NCBI GenBank assembly: GCA_022711195.1
Contig: JAKLFN010000015.1
Coordinates: 1-19,374, forward strand
DNA: 19,374 bases
Origin: Bacteroidota bacterium
GTDB lineage: Bacteria; Bacteroidota; Bacteroidia; Bacteroidales; VadinHA17
Direction of reading: 5' to 3'
Under the pieces are notes generated by a model, which did not search any database, was not told where the DNA came from, and saw only the letters and a list, made by a program, of their open reading frames with translations. Of this stretch, positions 1-8,335 are shown piece after piece. How positions within the stretch are numbered: position 1 is the stretch's first letter; every line of letters begins with the position of its first letter. Both the position numbers and the translations under genes were made by a program.

Positions 1-1
1 T

Positions 2-769
2 TATATAGTCAGTGTTTGTAACCATTGTTTTCATCCTTTTCATGGCCTCAATGTATGCTTCAGGATCAAATGTATAAGTGGGTATTGGCAGCAGGTTATC
101 CAGGTTAAAATAGAACCAGATTGCATCGGAAGCGATAACGATCCTGTTTGTTTCTGATCCTGGGTTTACCAGCAAATACTGGTTTTCAAAAGTATGTTTT
201 GAACCTGTAAAAACCTTTATCCCCGGAATTATTTCAATACTATCACCGTCTGTCAGCTCCAGCCTCCCCTGTAAACTGATCTCTGTCAGGTTACGGACAT
301 CGTTGTCAGTAAATTCCGATAACGCACCTTCTTTCTTCCAGGCGCCTGAGACAAAATAGACGAAGTCCTCCTTCTGCATCCAGACCCTGGCATTCGGGAA
401 AAGGTGAATTCCTCCGATATGATCCGCATGAGGATGTGTAATTATTACATCTGTTATACAGGAAGGGGATACGTTGAGCCTTCTCAGCACAATGTCCGGT
501 CGTTCATACATACTGTCGCCGGTACCGTTTGTATCAATGAATCCTGCATCAACGATAATATTCCTGCCGTTTGAACCCTCCAGGTACCAGAACATATTGC
601 ATACCGACACGCTGTCTGTTGACGATGTTCCGGCTGCAATATCACGGACCGGCACAGAACCCGGCTCGTTGAATTTAAGAGCATAAACCTGGTACTCATC
701 AACCACCTGGCCGGAGGAGGTGAAACCTGTAATAAGAAGGATTAATGCGGAGATACTCTTTTTAATCAT
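2..769 (-). CDS. MBL-fold metallo-hydrolase, exported, 3' end beyond window
   Basis: Metallo-beta-lactamase-fold hydrolase, probably a lactonase/quorum-quenching-like or general hydrolase. Starting at the ATG at 769-767, the frame stays open for 256 codons to the left edge, so the C-terminus is missing. Residues 1-21 form a signal peptide (MIKKSISALILLITGFTSSG). The zinc motif is THPHADHIGG at residues 111-120, giving H112, H114, D116 and H117. H192 (GSKHTFENQYLL) and D215 (VIASDAIWF) fit the next two metal ligands. The last ligand histidine would lie in the missing part. The arrangement resembles the AttM/AiiA branch of the fold, but the substrate cannot be read from sequence. Its start lies 7 bp after the stop of the NTF2-like gene, so the two are probably cotranscribed and perhaps translationally coupled. 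Confidence 0.88.
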   Translation of the reverse strand, partial: MIKKSISALILLITGFTSSGQVVDEYQVYALKFNEPGSVPVRDIAAGTSSTDSVSVCNMFWYLEGSNGRNIIVDAGFIDTNGTGDSMYERPDIVLRRLNVSPSCITDVIITHPHADHIGGIHLFPNARVWMQKEDFVYFVSGAWKKEGALSEFTDNDVRNLTEISLQGRLELTDGDSIEIIPGIKVFTGSKHTFENQYLLVNPGSETNRIVIASDAIWFYFNLDNLLPIPTYTFDPEAYIEAMKRMKTMVTNTDYI

Positions 770-776
770 TCAGAGG

Positions 777-1157
777 CTATTTAGTCAGCGACCAATGGCT
801 GTGGATAATTTTCCATTCATTGTTTTCTTCAAGCCTGTACACTTCGGTGCAGTTCTCTTTCCAGAGTGTATCACCTGAGCTTGTTTGCAGATTGTAGGTC
901 AGGACGGCCATCGTTCCGGCCTGCTGCACAACGGGATTAATAATTTCGAACCTGTCCATCTTTACTGTTCCGCGCATGGTCTCATACAACTCCTTAATCC
1001 TGTCCCAGCCGTCAAGCCGCCTTTCCTGGACAGGATCGAAATAGGTGAAGTCTTTCGAATAAAGCTCGAGATAGGGAGTGGGGTTGCCATCAAGCCAGGC
1101 GTCGAGGGCAGCTGTTTCAAGTGCAATGATTTTGTCTGTAACAGTAAGCTTATCCAT
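777..1157 (-). CDS. NTF2-like / SnoaL-DUF4440-type small protein
   Basis: A 126-residue protein with the pattern of the NTF2-like cone fold. An N-terminal helix (IIALETAALDAWLDG) is followed by YLELYSKDFTYFDP, the usual position for an aromatic- and acid-lined pocket. Alternating strands then lead to a final EWKIIHSHWSLTK, the typical last strand of SnoaL/DUF4440 proteins. Length is normal for the family. There is no signal peptide, so it is probably cytoplasmic although its neighbours are exported. These proteins bind or isomerise small molecules, and no specific substrate can be inferred. It lies 49 bp downstream of the serine hydrolase and 7 bp upstream of the MBL-fold gene on the same strand, consistent with one operon. 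Confidence 0.82.
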   Translation of the reverse strand: MDKLTVTDKIIALETAALDAWLDGNPTPYLELYSKDFTYFDPVQERRLDGWDRIKELYETMRGTVKMDRFEIINPVVQQAGTMAVLTYNLQTSSGDTLWKENCTEVYRLEENNEWKIIHSHWSLTK

Positions 1158-1206
1158 GATGTTTAATATTTAATTGATAACCAGTATTTGTTTGCGGTTA
1201 ATAGTA

Positions 1207-2403
1207 TCACCTGCCAGCTTTTTCCGGCCTGTGATTCAGCACAACTTCCTTGATTGTGTTGAAGTATTCTTTAAGTGAAAAGTTGCTGTGTGACGAGTCG
1301 TCATTTACCTGGAAAGCCAGGGCAATATTATATTCGGGGAGATATTGAACATATGTGATGTAACCTGGCGAAAATCCGGTATGACCGTAATAGGTAACCC
1401 CGTCCGTTTCGCCTATGAAACTGCCCAGCCCGTATCCCGCACCTTCGAACAATGTGGTTTCGAATGGTGCGGGAGTCAGCATCAGCTTCAGTGTTTCCGG
1501 TTTAAGGACACTTCCACCGTATAACTGGCTGGCCCACATGGTCAGGTCAGATACAGTGGAGGCCAGCCCGCCGCCGGTCCACTCCATCTGGGGATTAAAG
1601 GCATAACTGTTGTCATTTACTACCTTATGGGGAAGCAGAAATTCCTCCGTGAGATTTGTATAGCCAGGAATCAGACCGGGAATTGATCTCCTGTCTGAAT
1701 GAAATGTGTGCTTCAGGTTGCAGGGACCGAGGATCAGCTCATCAAGCACCTCGTAGTAGGTTCTGCCGGTAACTTTCTCAATGATCAAACCCAGTATCAG
1801 GTAATGCGAATCGGCATAGGCCCAACCTTCTCCGGGAGCGCTAGAGGGTGGATCATCGAAAATTAGAGAGAGTCGTTCCTCAACGCTCCACTCTTGGTCC
1901 GGATCCTCTTTTATGGTCTCCCAGAGTTCTTTATGGTAAACATACTCGGGTATTCCGGCAGTGTGGTTCAACAGCATCTCAACCGTAATCTCAGACGCAC
2001 CCGGGATCTTCTGAAACCAGTCTGCGTCCTGCAGGTATGAGATAGCTTTGCCTTTCAGGTCGATTAGCCCCTGTTCGTACAGCCTGAGAATAACAGCTGC
2101 GACATAAGTTTTGCCCACACTGCCTGAAAGCATGATATCATCAGGCTTCATGGGAATTTTCTCCTCAACATCTGCCAGTCCGGAAGCAAGGGAAATTTCT
2201 GTTCCGTCACTTAACCTGACAGAGAGAGTGGCACCCGGTATTATCTGATTGTCTGTGAGTGAATCCAGTCTGGCCTGCAGCAGCCGGGTCATTTCCGCCT
2301 TTGAAGCGTATTTTGTCTGCCTGCTGCGGTTGCACGAAAACAGCAGTATGGGAAGAGCCGTTGCCAGTATTAACACCGGTATCATGACTTTTTGACTTAT
2401 CAT
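1207..2403 (-). CDS. Serine hydrolase of class C beta-lactamase / DD-peptidase fold, lipoprotein
   Basis: Penicillin-binding-protein-like serine hydrolase (beta-lactamase class C/AmpC-esterase family). I chose the ATG at 2403-2401, which gives 398 residues, because it puts a clean lipoprotein signal at the N-terminus: hydrophobic residues 6-21 and lipobox LLFSC with Cys24. The frame continues upstream to 2478, but that extension overlaps the previous gene and hides the signal. The nucleophile motif S-x-x-K is SVGK at 95-98. The second motif is YAD at 197-199, with Asp where YSN/YAN is usual. The KTG-equivalent box is HTG at 341-343. LLNHTAGIPEY and the late GYGLG are typical of esterase-like members. 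It should sit in the envelope facing the periplasm and could be an esterase, peptidase or D-amino-acid amidase; a true antibiotic-resistance role is not indicated. Confidence 0.9.
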   Translation of the reverse strand: MISQKVMIPVLILATALPILLFSCNRSRQTKYASKAEMTRLLQARLDSLTDNQIIPGATLSVRLSDGTEISLASGLADVEEKIPMKPDDIMLSGSVGKTYVAAVILRLYEQGLIDLKGKAISYLQDADWFQKIPGASEITVEMLLNHTAGIPEYVYHKELWETIKEDPDQEWSVEERLSLIFDDPPSSAPGEGWAYADSHYLILGLIIEKVTGRTYYEVLDELILGPCNLKHTFHSDRRSIPGLIPGYTNLTEEFLLPHKVVNDNSYAFNPQMEWTGGGLASTVSDLTMWASQLYGGSVLKPETLKLMLTPAPFETTLFEGAGYGLGSFIGETDGVTYYGHTGFSPGYITYVQYLPEYNIALAFQVNDDSSHSNFSLKEYFNTIKEVVLNHRPEKAGR

Positions 2404-2446
2404 ATGCAATAAGAATTCATTGTATTTAAAAGATGAACAACACTGC

Positions 2447-3478
2447 TCAGAACGTTGCATTCTCCCTGAGTTTCTCAATCACCGTGGTACTGATCCAGTA
2501 AATATCCGGGTTGCCGTTCTGCGGGGAGTTATGGAACTCCTGCAGTGTCTTTGTACTCAGTCTTCCGGGGCTCCCACGGCCCATCCGGTCCGACATAAAG
2601 AACAGGTACTTCCCATCTGTGGATACTGATGCTGACCACTCCCCGGGAGAGGCAGAATTGACTTCGGGACCCATATTGACCGGCTGACTCCAGTTGTCGA
2701 GGCTGTCGCGAAAGGATATGTAATAATCAGTGGCGCCAAAACTGTCGGGCATGCCGTATGCCGGTACAATGATATAACTTTCATCATCCGCAACAAACGC
2801 ATTGTATCTGGCACTCCCTGTGTTTACGTTTGGCCCAAGCTTTTCAGGCTCCTGAAAAACCCCGTTAACCAGTTTGGAGCGATAGATGAACTCTTCGCCG
2901 GAGACAGGATCCAGGTGGGTGTAATAGATTGTACCGTCAACCGTCACTGACGGGAAAAACTCCTTGCTTGCAGTATTTACGGGTGCACCAAGGTTCCGTG
3001 GCTCCGACCATCTGCCATCTGTTTTTGTGCATACCCAGATATCTTCATTTGCTTCTGACGCGGAGTCAGCCGGCATTGTGGATATGAAATACAACCTTGT
3101 CCCGTCAGGAGATATGTGCGGCTCAACATACTTGTATGCGGGATCGGTACAAAACTCAAATACCTCAGGGATTGACCACACACCGTCACTCCTCCGGGAG
3201 TAAAAAATGGTGACATACCTGAAATTGCCTGCCTCGCGGCAGAAGAAGATCTCATTGCCATCAGGAGTGATGGCGAAATCGCGCTCAGTCATACCCGTTG
3301 AGATGATGCCAGATGCAAAGAGCCTGGCACTGTCACCGGGAGCTGCCTGCCCGAGGTAATCACCGCTGACCACAGCCGCATCACCGGATCCCCGGCGGTT
3401 TGATGTGCAGGAAGTTATTGAAACGGCGAGAACCAGTAACAGGGAGTACGAAAGTTTTTTCATTTTATTATAAATCAT
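2447..3478 (-). CDS. PD40/TolB-like beta-propeller lipoprotein
   Basis: A 343-residue predicted lipoprotein. The signal is MKKLSYSLLLVLAVSITSC, so the ATG at 3463 may be the real start rather than 3478; the five extra residues do not affect the call. At least five PD40-type blades can be seen: FAITPDGNEIFFCRE, HISPDGTRLYFIS, SVTVDGTIYYTHLD, FVADDESYIIVPA and SVSTDGKYLFFMSD. This is the WD40-like beta-propeller repeat shared with TolB and many Bacteroidota surface proteins. It probably acts as a periplasmic or surface binding scaffold. It lies 15 bp after the LolA-like gene and 43 bp before the serine hydrolase start on the same strand. The binding partner cannot be inferred. Confidence 0.85.
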   Translation of the reverse strand: MIYNKMKKLSYSLLLVLAVSITSCTSNRRGSGDAAVVSGDYLGQAAPGDSARLFASGIISTGMTERDFAITPDGNEIFFCREAGNFRYVTIFYSRRSDGVWSIPEVFEFCTDPAYKYVEPHISPDGTRLYFISTMPADSASEANEDIWVCTKTDGRWSEPRNLGAPVNTASKEFFPSVTVDGTIYYTHLDPVSGEEFIYRSKLVNGVFQEPEKLGPNVNTGSARYNAFVADDESYIIVPAYGMPDSFGATDYYISFRDSLDNWSQPVNMGPEVNSASPGEWSASVSTDGKYLFFMSDRMGRGSPGRLSTKTLQEFHNSPQNGNPDIYWISTTVIEKLRENATF

Positions 3479-3493
3479 TGTTTTATCCGGTGA

Positions 3494-4216
3494 TCACCAC
3501 CTTGCATTATTGAATTCCGACGGAATAAATGTCTGTGCAGGAACTCTGCAACCGGGCATGACATTAAAATACTTCTCAACCATGTTCAGGACTCCGTCTT
3601 TGTCATAGAACCTGATTTCCGTTGCAACGGGAAAACCATTGATGTCCTCATACCTGGCAAACTCAACCTCTCTTGAGTTAGCGCCTGACCGGCGCCTCAT
3701 CTTCAGGAACAGCAAAGACTCCATGTCTGCCCAAAAGCAGGTACTCAGGGTATCACCTGCTATCCAGGCATCACGTCCCATGCACTTTCCCTCTGCCAGA
3801 AGATCGAGGTTATATCCGCATTTCACAGCCCGTTCAGCAGTAATTTCCGGTGGGATATTATTTATGTCCAGTCCAAGTACAACCAGGTCATGTATCCGGT
3901 ACCGGACAGATTCGAGTGTGTCTTCCCTGAAGCTGTAGATGGTGTCATTTGTAAACAGCATTCCGTTGCCGCTGTTCCAGTCGTTGAATCTGATGATGAG
4001 ATTGCCGGGCGACTGGTATGCCTCGTACCAGACTTCGGAAGATGTGATGCTGTCATTCCAGTAATGGAGAACCTCCTGCGTGAAGCAAAGAGTCTCATAC
4101 CAGTTCGATTTGTTTGCTTTGTACATCTGCTCAATTAATTCATACCCGTTTTCAGGTTTCTGAGAGCATGATGAGCCTGTGACAAGCAGGATCATGGCAA
4201 TTATTATATTCTTCAT
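3494..4216 (-). CDS. Putative lipoprotein, LolA-like fold possible
   Basis: A 240-residue protein with an N-terminal lipoprotein signal (MKNIIIAMILLVTGSSC, lipobox GSSC). After the signal comes YELIEQMYKANKSNWYETLCFTQE, which resembles the start of LolA/LolB-type or DUF4292-like lipoprotein-binding domains. Amphipathic strands follow, including VWYEAYQSPGNLIIRFND and EIRFYDKDGVLNMVEKYFN. This alternating strand pattern suits a half-barrel fold, but the family assignment is an inference from general appearance, not from a diagnostic motif. It is probably anchored in the envelope. It lies between the TraB/Tiki-like gene and the PD40 gene on the same strand with short gaps, so it is most likely part of the same transcript. 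Confidence 0.72.
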   Translation of the reverse strand: MKNIIIAMILLVTGSSCSQKPENGYELIEQMYKANKSNWYETLCFTQEVLHYWNDSITSSEVWYEAYQSPGNLIIRFNDWNSGNGMLFTNDTIYSFREDTLESVRYRIHDLVVLGLDINNIPPEITAERAVKCGYNLDLLAEGKCMGRDAWIAGDTLSTCFWADMESLLFLKMRRRSGANSREVEFARYEDINGFPVATEIRFYDKDGVLNMVEKYFNVMPGCRVPAQTFIPSEFNNARW

Positions 4217-4270
4217 TATCTTGATTTTTTCGTTGAAGCGCTCAGGGTTCTCTATCCCGGAGCAATTGAT

Positions 4271-5191
4271 TTATGACGATTTTTGTATGGCCTGTTCAAG
4301 TTCCCTGATCCGGCCACTGTTGATTATCTTCTGAAAGTAATCATCCGTGACCGGGATTTTTCTGTCGCGGATTAATCGCAGGTTCTCCAGGTTGTGTTTC
4401 CAGCGTTTCAGGACGGCATCGGGTACCTTATGGTTCCCTGACGGGATAAACAAACGGTCCGGAACCTGCGGTTCGAATCCCAGGATTTGTAACTGTCTCC
4501 TTATCTGTGGAATGTGATCACTTCCGAAAACAAAGACTATTCTTTGCGCATCCCCGGCAGCATTCATCCCGTTCTCTGCAATCCGCCGGTTGCGCTCGTG
4601 CCAGTTGCCATGGGCTGTTTCGGCAATCGGGTCTGCGCCAATGATCTGTTCAAATACAGAATCAATAATCGCGATGTTTGATTCGCAGTGTACTGCATCA
4701 TACATAGACTGGCTGGCTGATTCATTCATCCTGGCGAAATAGGTGCTTCCGAAAGGTGCCAGTTTCTCCTTCACCGATTCCGGATAAATGCTGTCCGCTT
4801 TCGACTGGGTGGCATAATCCAGCCGCCAGTCGACCGGGACGAACCGGTAATGAAGCTCAGGTGCCATCTCTGCCAGTAAGGCTGCCTCGGGTGGGAAGTA
4901 GCCTTCAGTTATATGTTCAAATGCCTCAGGGGCGATCTCCCCGCAAACCACGTCAGGCTTCAAGGCAATGATCTGCTCCAGCAGGTCATTAATTGAATAA
5001 TGGTAGTCAGGGTTATAATGCATGGAATGAATGGATCCGACTATGAAGACCTCCGGCCGGGGGACAGGTTTTTCCGTCCTGATATCTGCGAGGATTCCTG
5101 CAGTGCCCGGTACAGGAGACGTCCAGAACACCCATGACAGGCCAAACGTAGCCAGGAAAATCAGGACAGGGGAATCTGCAATTCTATTCAT
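4271..5191 (-). CDS. TraB/ChaN/Tiki-superfamily-like protein, membrane-anchored or exported
   Basis: A 306-residue protein. Residues 8-22 are hydrophobic (VLIFLATFGLSWVFW) and suggest a signal anchor or signal peptide. The core matches the pattern of the TraB/ChaN/EreA/Tiki fold. It opens with a strand ending in a GxxH motif (VFIVGSIHS, H55). Next is a strand with a conserved Glu after a helix (LKPDVVCGEI, E85). A helical section contains an arginine-rich WHERNRRIAENG, and the fold ends with GSDHIPQI (H226), the late GxxH motif. Members include putative metalloproteases (Tiki), the haem-linked ChaN and erythromycin esterase. The specific reaction here is unknown. Its ATG overlaps the stop of the upstream nitroreductase by 4 bp (ATGA, 5188-5191), so translation is likely coupled. 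Confidence 0.65.
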   Translation of the reverse strand: MNRIADSPVLIFLATFGLSWVFWTSPVPGTAGILADIRTEKPVPRPEVFIVGSIHSMHYNPDYHYSINDLLEQIIALKPDVVCGEIAPEAFEHITEGYFPPEAALLAEMAPELHYRFVPVDWRLDYATQSKADSIYPESVKEKLAPFGSTYFARMNESASQSMYDAVHCESNIAIIDSVFEQIIGADPIAETAHGNWHERNRRIAENGMNAAGDAQRIVFVFGSDHIPQIRRQLQILGFEPQVPDRLFIPSGNHKVPDAVLKRWKHNLENLRLIRDRKIPVTDDYFQKIINSGRIRELEQAIQKSS

Positions 5192-6204
5192 GGATCAAGC
5201 AATTTATAAAAACTTCTCCTGAATGAGTATGGCATTGGTCCCGAATAACCAAACCGGATTAGCAGCAACGGCGTCAGGTCTTTCAGCTGCAAGTGGTTAA
5301 TAAGTTTATCACGTACCTCCATCTCCTCACAGGGCATATCCAGATGAGAATGACTGACCTGGTATTTTGCCGCCTTAAGGCCGAAGCGCTGAAAAGCCTG
5401 GCCCAGTCTTATCCAGTGGTACGGGTCGTTCTTCTCTGCCATGAAGAGAGCGAATCCTGAAGAAGCCCGGGCCAGCTCCTCCATACGCCTGGCCTCAATT
5501 TCGGCAGAGATAAAATACTTCATTATTATCTTTCCGATAAGCCTTCCCGTATTTGGTAAACCCATCGCGCCTGCCCGGATACCATCACCTTTCAGCATTG
5601 CCTCCTTCTCACTGAACCGTACCCAGCCAACCAACTCGTCGACAAATGCCTTGTTGCTGAATTGCAGCCTGGTGCCTTCAGAAATGTAAGGGATCATCTC
5701 CCTCATCTCATTTCCCGAGAGAAACAGCTTTGTCGAGACACCTTCATCATCAGGATCATTAAAAAGTTCACTTATCAGGTTGTCAGGCACTTTATCATTT
5801 CTGTATTTATTCCTTCTTGCCTGCCGTTTTAAAATATAATCGAACAACTCCGGTTTGACCCCCTCGGGTTCATCATGAAGCGCAACAATGATTTGCGGAT
5901 TATTTCCATTGCCCGTGATTTCAACCTCTGTATCATAACCGAATTCATGCGCCGCAAGAATCATGTTTTCCAGGGCGCACCCCATGCTTATATATAAAGA
6001 ATGATTATCGTTATCGGCAACAGGCAACGCCCTGGTGAAGTCAGGCAACAGGCATATTGTGTCATTCCTGATCTTGAATCTCCATGGTTGTGCATTATGA
6101 CATGAAGGAGCCTTCACAGCATACTTGACAATCCTTAACATGGTCTCTTCATGTATCATTTCAATGCGCTTGATTAAACCAGGTATCCATATTTTACTGG
6201 CCAT
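5188..6204 (-). CDS. Nitroreductase-family FMN protein, Acg-like
   Basis: A 338-residue FMN-dependent nitroreductase-family protein. Near the N-terminus, IVKYAVKAPSCHNAQPWRFKI is the hallmark flavin-phosphate-binding loop (S-x-x-N-x-Q-P-W). Later, SLYISMGCALENMILAAHEFGYDTEVE is the dimer-helix region. The length is well above the usual 180-220 residues and fits the long two-lobed Acg type (named after Mycobacterium Acg), whose members may bind rather than turn over flavin. Start options are the ATG at 6204 and one at 6159 (MIHEETMLRIVKY); both precede the conserved domain. A TAnnTTTG-type box lies at 6312-6319 on the same strand. It appears to be the first gene of the run that continues leftward to the window edge. 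Confidence 0.88.
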   Translation of the reverse strand: MASKIWIPGLIKRIEMIHEETMLRIVKYAVKAPSCHNAQPWRFKIRNDTICLLPDFTRALPVADNDNHSLYISMGCALENMILAAHEFGYDTEVEITGNGNNPQIIVALHDEPEGVKPELFDYILKRQARRNKYRNDKVPDNLISELFNDPDDEGVSTKLFLSGNEMREMIPYISEGTRLQFSNKAFVDELVGWVRFSEKEAMLKGDGIRAGAMGLPNTGRLIGKIIMKYFISAEIEARRMEELARASSGFALFMAEKNDPYHWIRLGQAFQRFGLKAAKYQVSHSHLDMPCEEMEVRDKLINHLQLKDLTPLLLIRFGYSGPMPYSFRRSFYKLLDP

Positions 6205-6311
6205 AAATTAAATGCCTGACTACCAGCAGGAGGTTACTCGCCTGGATTGATATAACTCTGATAAGAATAATTGCTGCTCTGTCCATCTTCGGTAATTGAA
6301 ATTGTTCGCGA

Positions 6312-6319
6312 CAAAAGTA
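6312..6319 (-). promoter_or_regulatory. Putative Bacteroidota -7 box (TACTTTTG)
   Basis: Read on the minus strand this is TACTTTTG, matching the Bacteroidota sigma-factor -7 consensus TAnnTTTG. It lies about 108 bp upstream of the start of the Acg-like gene at 6204, in the 189-bp gap that follows the regulator gene. I could not find a clear -33 TTTG at the usual spacing, so this is a candidate only. Confidence 0.45.
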
Positions 6320-6393
6320 CCGTACTGGCATTAGGCCGTAGTCTCACCGGTTATCCTGGAAGTACCACTTTTTGGAAAAAGGAGTCCCACTTT

Positions 6394-7524
6394 TTATGAG
6401 ACTTTCCCGATATATTCACTTGGGGACATCCCTTCGAACTTCCTGAAAGCCCTGTAAAATGAAGCTTTTGAGTTAAATCCGCAGTTATAGGCGATGCCCA
6501 TTATGGAGAGATGGCTGTTTGCCTTTAAAACGCACTGCTCTTTAAATTCACCTACCCTGTACCTGTTGATGAAATCGAAAAAATTCTGGTTAAGCCGGGC
6601 GTTGAGCACCTCTGAAAGGAACTCGACTTTGACATTCAGCATCTCGCTCAGCCTGGAGATTGTAATATCCGGATCAAGGTATGGCTGCTTCTCCTCCATA
6701 TCCCGGGTGAGAGTTTTTATAAAGGCATCGTCTGTGTTTTTGACGGGAGATGAAGCCTCAGTTAAAGCTGATTTAACGCCTGATTTCTGTATTTCTTTCG
6801 ATTGGTTTATAAAGATATTACCCTGCCGTATCCCGAAGTAACCCAGGAAAAGGATGTATACCGATGCAAAACCATTCGTTAAGATTATCAGGAAATTGTA
6901 GGTCGCGAAATGGAAGATCATGTCAAGGTTGAAGAGGGTCACGTTGACTGAGTAGCTTATCAGCGTGGCAATTGTGAGTGCGCTGAGCCAACCGAGGTCG
7001 ATGTCTTCAATTTTCGAGTAATGCTGCATTAATCTGTCCCGCCTTCTCCTGATCAGGTTGAGAGCCCATATATTGTAACTGATGGTGGACACCCCAATCA
7101 GCATAACTGTTATCTTATAAGAGACCGATTCCTTGAACAGGTCATTTTCAAGGAACCTGATCTTTTCAGGAACAGTGAGATTGATGAAATTGAAATAGTG
7201 GAAGACCGAAAAGAAGATGAAAGGTACGAAGTGAAGCAGGTACAGGGGTTTGAATCTGAATTCGTGATCGGATAAGCTCCTGATGTAAAACCACAGCGCC
7301 GGACCATGAAGGAAGAGGAATACCCAGCTTGTACTGATTATTGCGGAATATGTGAAATTGTGGCTGAAGTTTTGTAATTCGAGATAAACGCCCCCGATGC
7401 TGATAGCGTATAACACGAAGATTGCCGCAAGAAAATAATCCGGAAGTGATTTGTTCTTTTTCCCGAGCAGCAGCAGAAGCAGAAACAGGGCTTCGAAAGT
7501 TCCTATAATAAGGATGTATTCCAT
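6394..7524 (-). CDS. Membrane-embedded AraC-family transcriptional regulator (7TM sensor + HTH)
   Basis: A 376-residue protein. The first about 230 residues carry seven hydrophobic segments (roughly 3-20, 29-50, 60-82, 93-112, 135-155, 178-198 and 206-230). A linker then leads to a C-terminal AraC-type double helix-turn-helix (about 270-372). The second helix-turn-helix is clear in IMGIAYNCGFNSKASFYRAF followed by GMSPSEYI. This arrangement, a seven-helix membrane domain fused to AraC, is widespread in Bacteroidota. It probably senses a membrane or extracellular cue and binds DNA from the membrane. A Shine-Dalgarno-like AGGAAG precedes the ATG. The gene lies between two nitroreductase genes on the same strand, so these are its most likely targets (inference). 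Confidence 0.9.
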   Translation of the reverse strand: MEYILIIGTFEALFLLLLLLGKKNKSLPDYFLAAIFVLYAISIGGVYLELQNFSHNFTYSAIISTSWVFLFLHGPALWFYIRSLSDHEFRFKPLYLLHFVPFIFFSVFHYFNFINLTVPEKIRFLENDLFKESVSYKITVMLIGVSTISYNIWALNLIRRRRDRLMQHYSKIEDIDLGWLSALTIATLISYSVNVTLFNLDMIFHFATYNFLIILTNGFASVYILFLGYFGIRQGNIFINQSKEIQKSGVKSALTEASSPVKNTDDAFIKTLTRDMEEKQPYLDPDITISRLSEMLNVKVEFLSEVLNARLNQNFFDFINRYRVGEFKEQCVLKANSHLSIMGIAYNCGFNSKASFYRAFRKFEGMSPSEYIGKVS

Positions 7525-7611
7525 TTCTTCCTGGCCTTGATTTCCATCTGGAGAATGCAGTTGTAGACAATCCTGTTGACAGGGATTTTCACGCCATTTG
7601 AAAATGTCTTA

Positions 7612-7619
7612 CAAAGTTA
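7612..7619 (-). promoter_or_regulatory. Putative -7 box TAACTTTG upstream of the AraC gene
   Basis: On the minus strand the octamer is TAACTTTG, matching TAnnTTTG. It lies 88 bp upstream of the AraC start and overlaps the last codon of the upstream nitroreductase gene. The same octamer recurs at 9277-9284 (plus strand) and 13649-13656 (minus strand), each ahead of a gene. No convincing -33 element was found. Confidence 0.42.
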
Positions 7620-8186
7620 CCTGACCCAGTTGACAATCTCCTCTTTTGACTTGCGGGGAGATGCACCGGTGACGGCGTCAGTGCCTTTCTCTATGTTACC
7701 CACACGGAGCATTATGACAGGGGTGAATCCTTCCGGTATCTGCAGTGCCTCCCGTTTTTCCCTGGCTGCGGCAATGGGACCGCCATAAATCCTTGCCCCG
7801 AGGCCCATGGAGGTGGCAGCCACGAACATGTTCTGTGTTGCCAGCCCGCAGTCGAAGTCGGGTGTGGAGCCCGACTGTGACACTTTGCCTGAGATGATTA
7901 TGATCACATTGCCGGGTGTTATATTGGAGATGATCTCCTTTATCATTGCTTCATTCTTAAGCACCGTGAAGTGCCATGGTTGTCCGTTGCGCGAGCTGGG
8001 CGCCTTGATCCCGCACTGCAGAATCATATCAATCTGCTGGTCGGTAACGGCCACCTCGGTGTAATTGCGTGGCGACCATGCAGAGAGGAGGAGATCAGTG
8101 ACAGAATTGCCTGCCGTTTGTGACATGGCGCTGCCGGTGGCAAGGACGAGAAGTCCGAATACTAATGATAATCTTCTGGTTTTCAT
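7617..8186 (-). CDS. Exported nitroreductase-family FMN oxidoreductase
   Basis: A compact 189-residue nitroreductase. The ATG at 8186 gives the signal peptide MKTRRLSLVFGLLVLATGSA followed by MSQ and a mature start near TAGNSV; the open frame extends upstream to 8309 but that part lacks family similarity. An ATG at 8213 is another option. The flavin-binding loop is GIKAPSSRNGQPWHFTVL, and the dimer-helix region is DCGLATQNMFVAATSMGLGARI. The C-terminus has VIMLRVGNIEKG, normal for the family. An exported flavoenzyme needs flavin outside the cytoplasm, so the clear signal peptide is unusual. Likely role: reduction of quinones, nitro compounds or another acceptor in the envelope; the substrate is unknown. 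It lies directly upstream of the membrane AraC gene on the same strand. Confidence 0.85.
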   Translation of the reverse strand: MKTRRLSLVFGLLVLATGSAMSQTAGNSVTDLLLSAWSPRNYTEVAVTDQQIDMILQCGIKAPSSRNGQPWHFTVLKNEAMIKEIISNITPGNVIIIISGKVSQSGSTPDFDCGLATQNMFVAATSMGLGARIYGGPIAAAREKREALQIPEGFTPVIMLRVGNIEKGTDAVTGASPRKSKEEIVNWVR

Positions 8187-8335
8187 GACTTGAGTGCTTT
8201 TTATTTGTTCCATAAACCCATGGCTGAAGATAGTCAAAAAAATAGGCTGCAAGAATACGTATTCAGGCAGCTGTTCTTCTTGAAGAGGGAGATTGGAGTG
8301 AAAATGCACCTCTTCGGAATTACCTGACCATGCCG

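Noticed and set aside
1207..2478. Longer serine hydrolase starting at 2478
   Set aside because: It would bury the lipoprotein signal behind 25 residues and overlap the PD40 gene; the ATG at 2403 is better.
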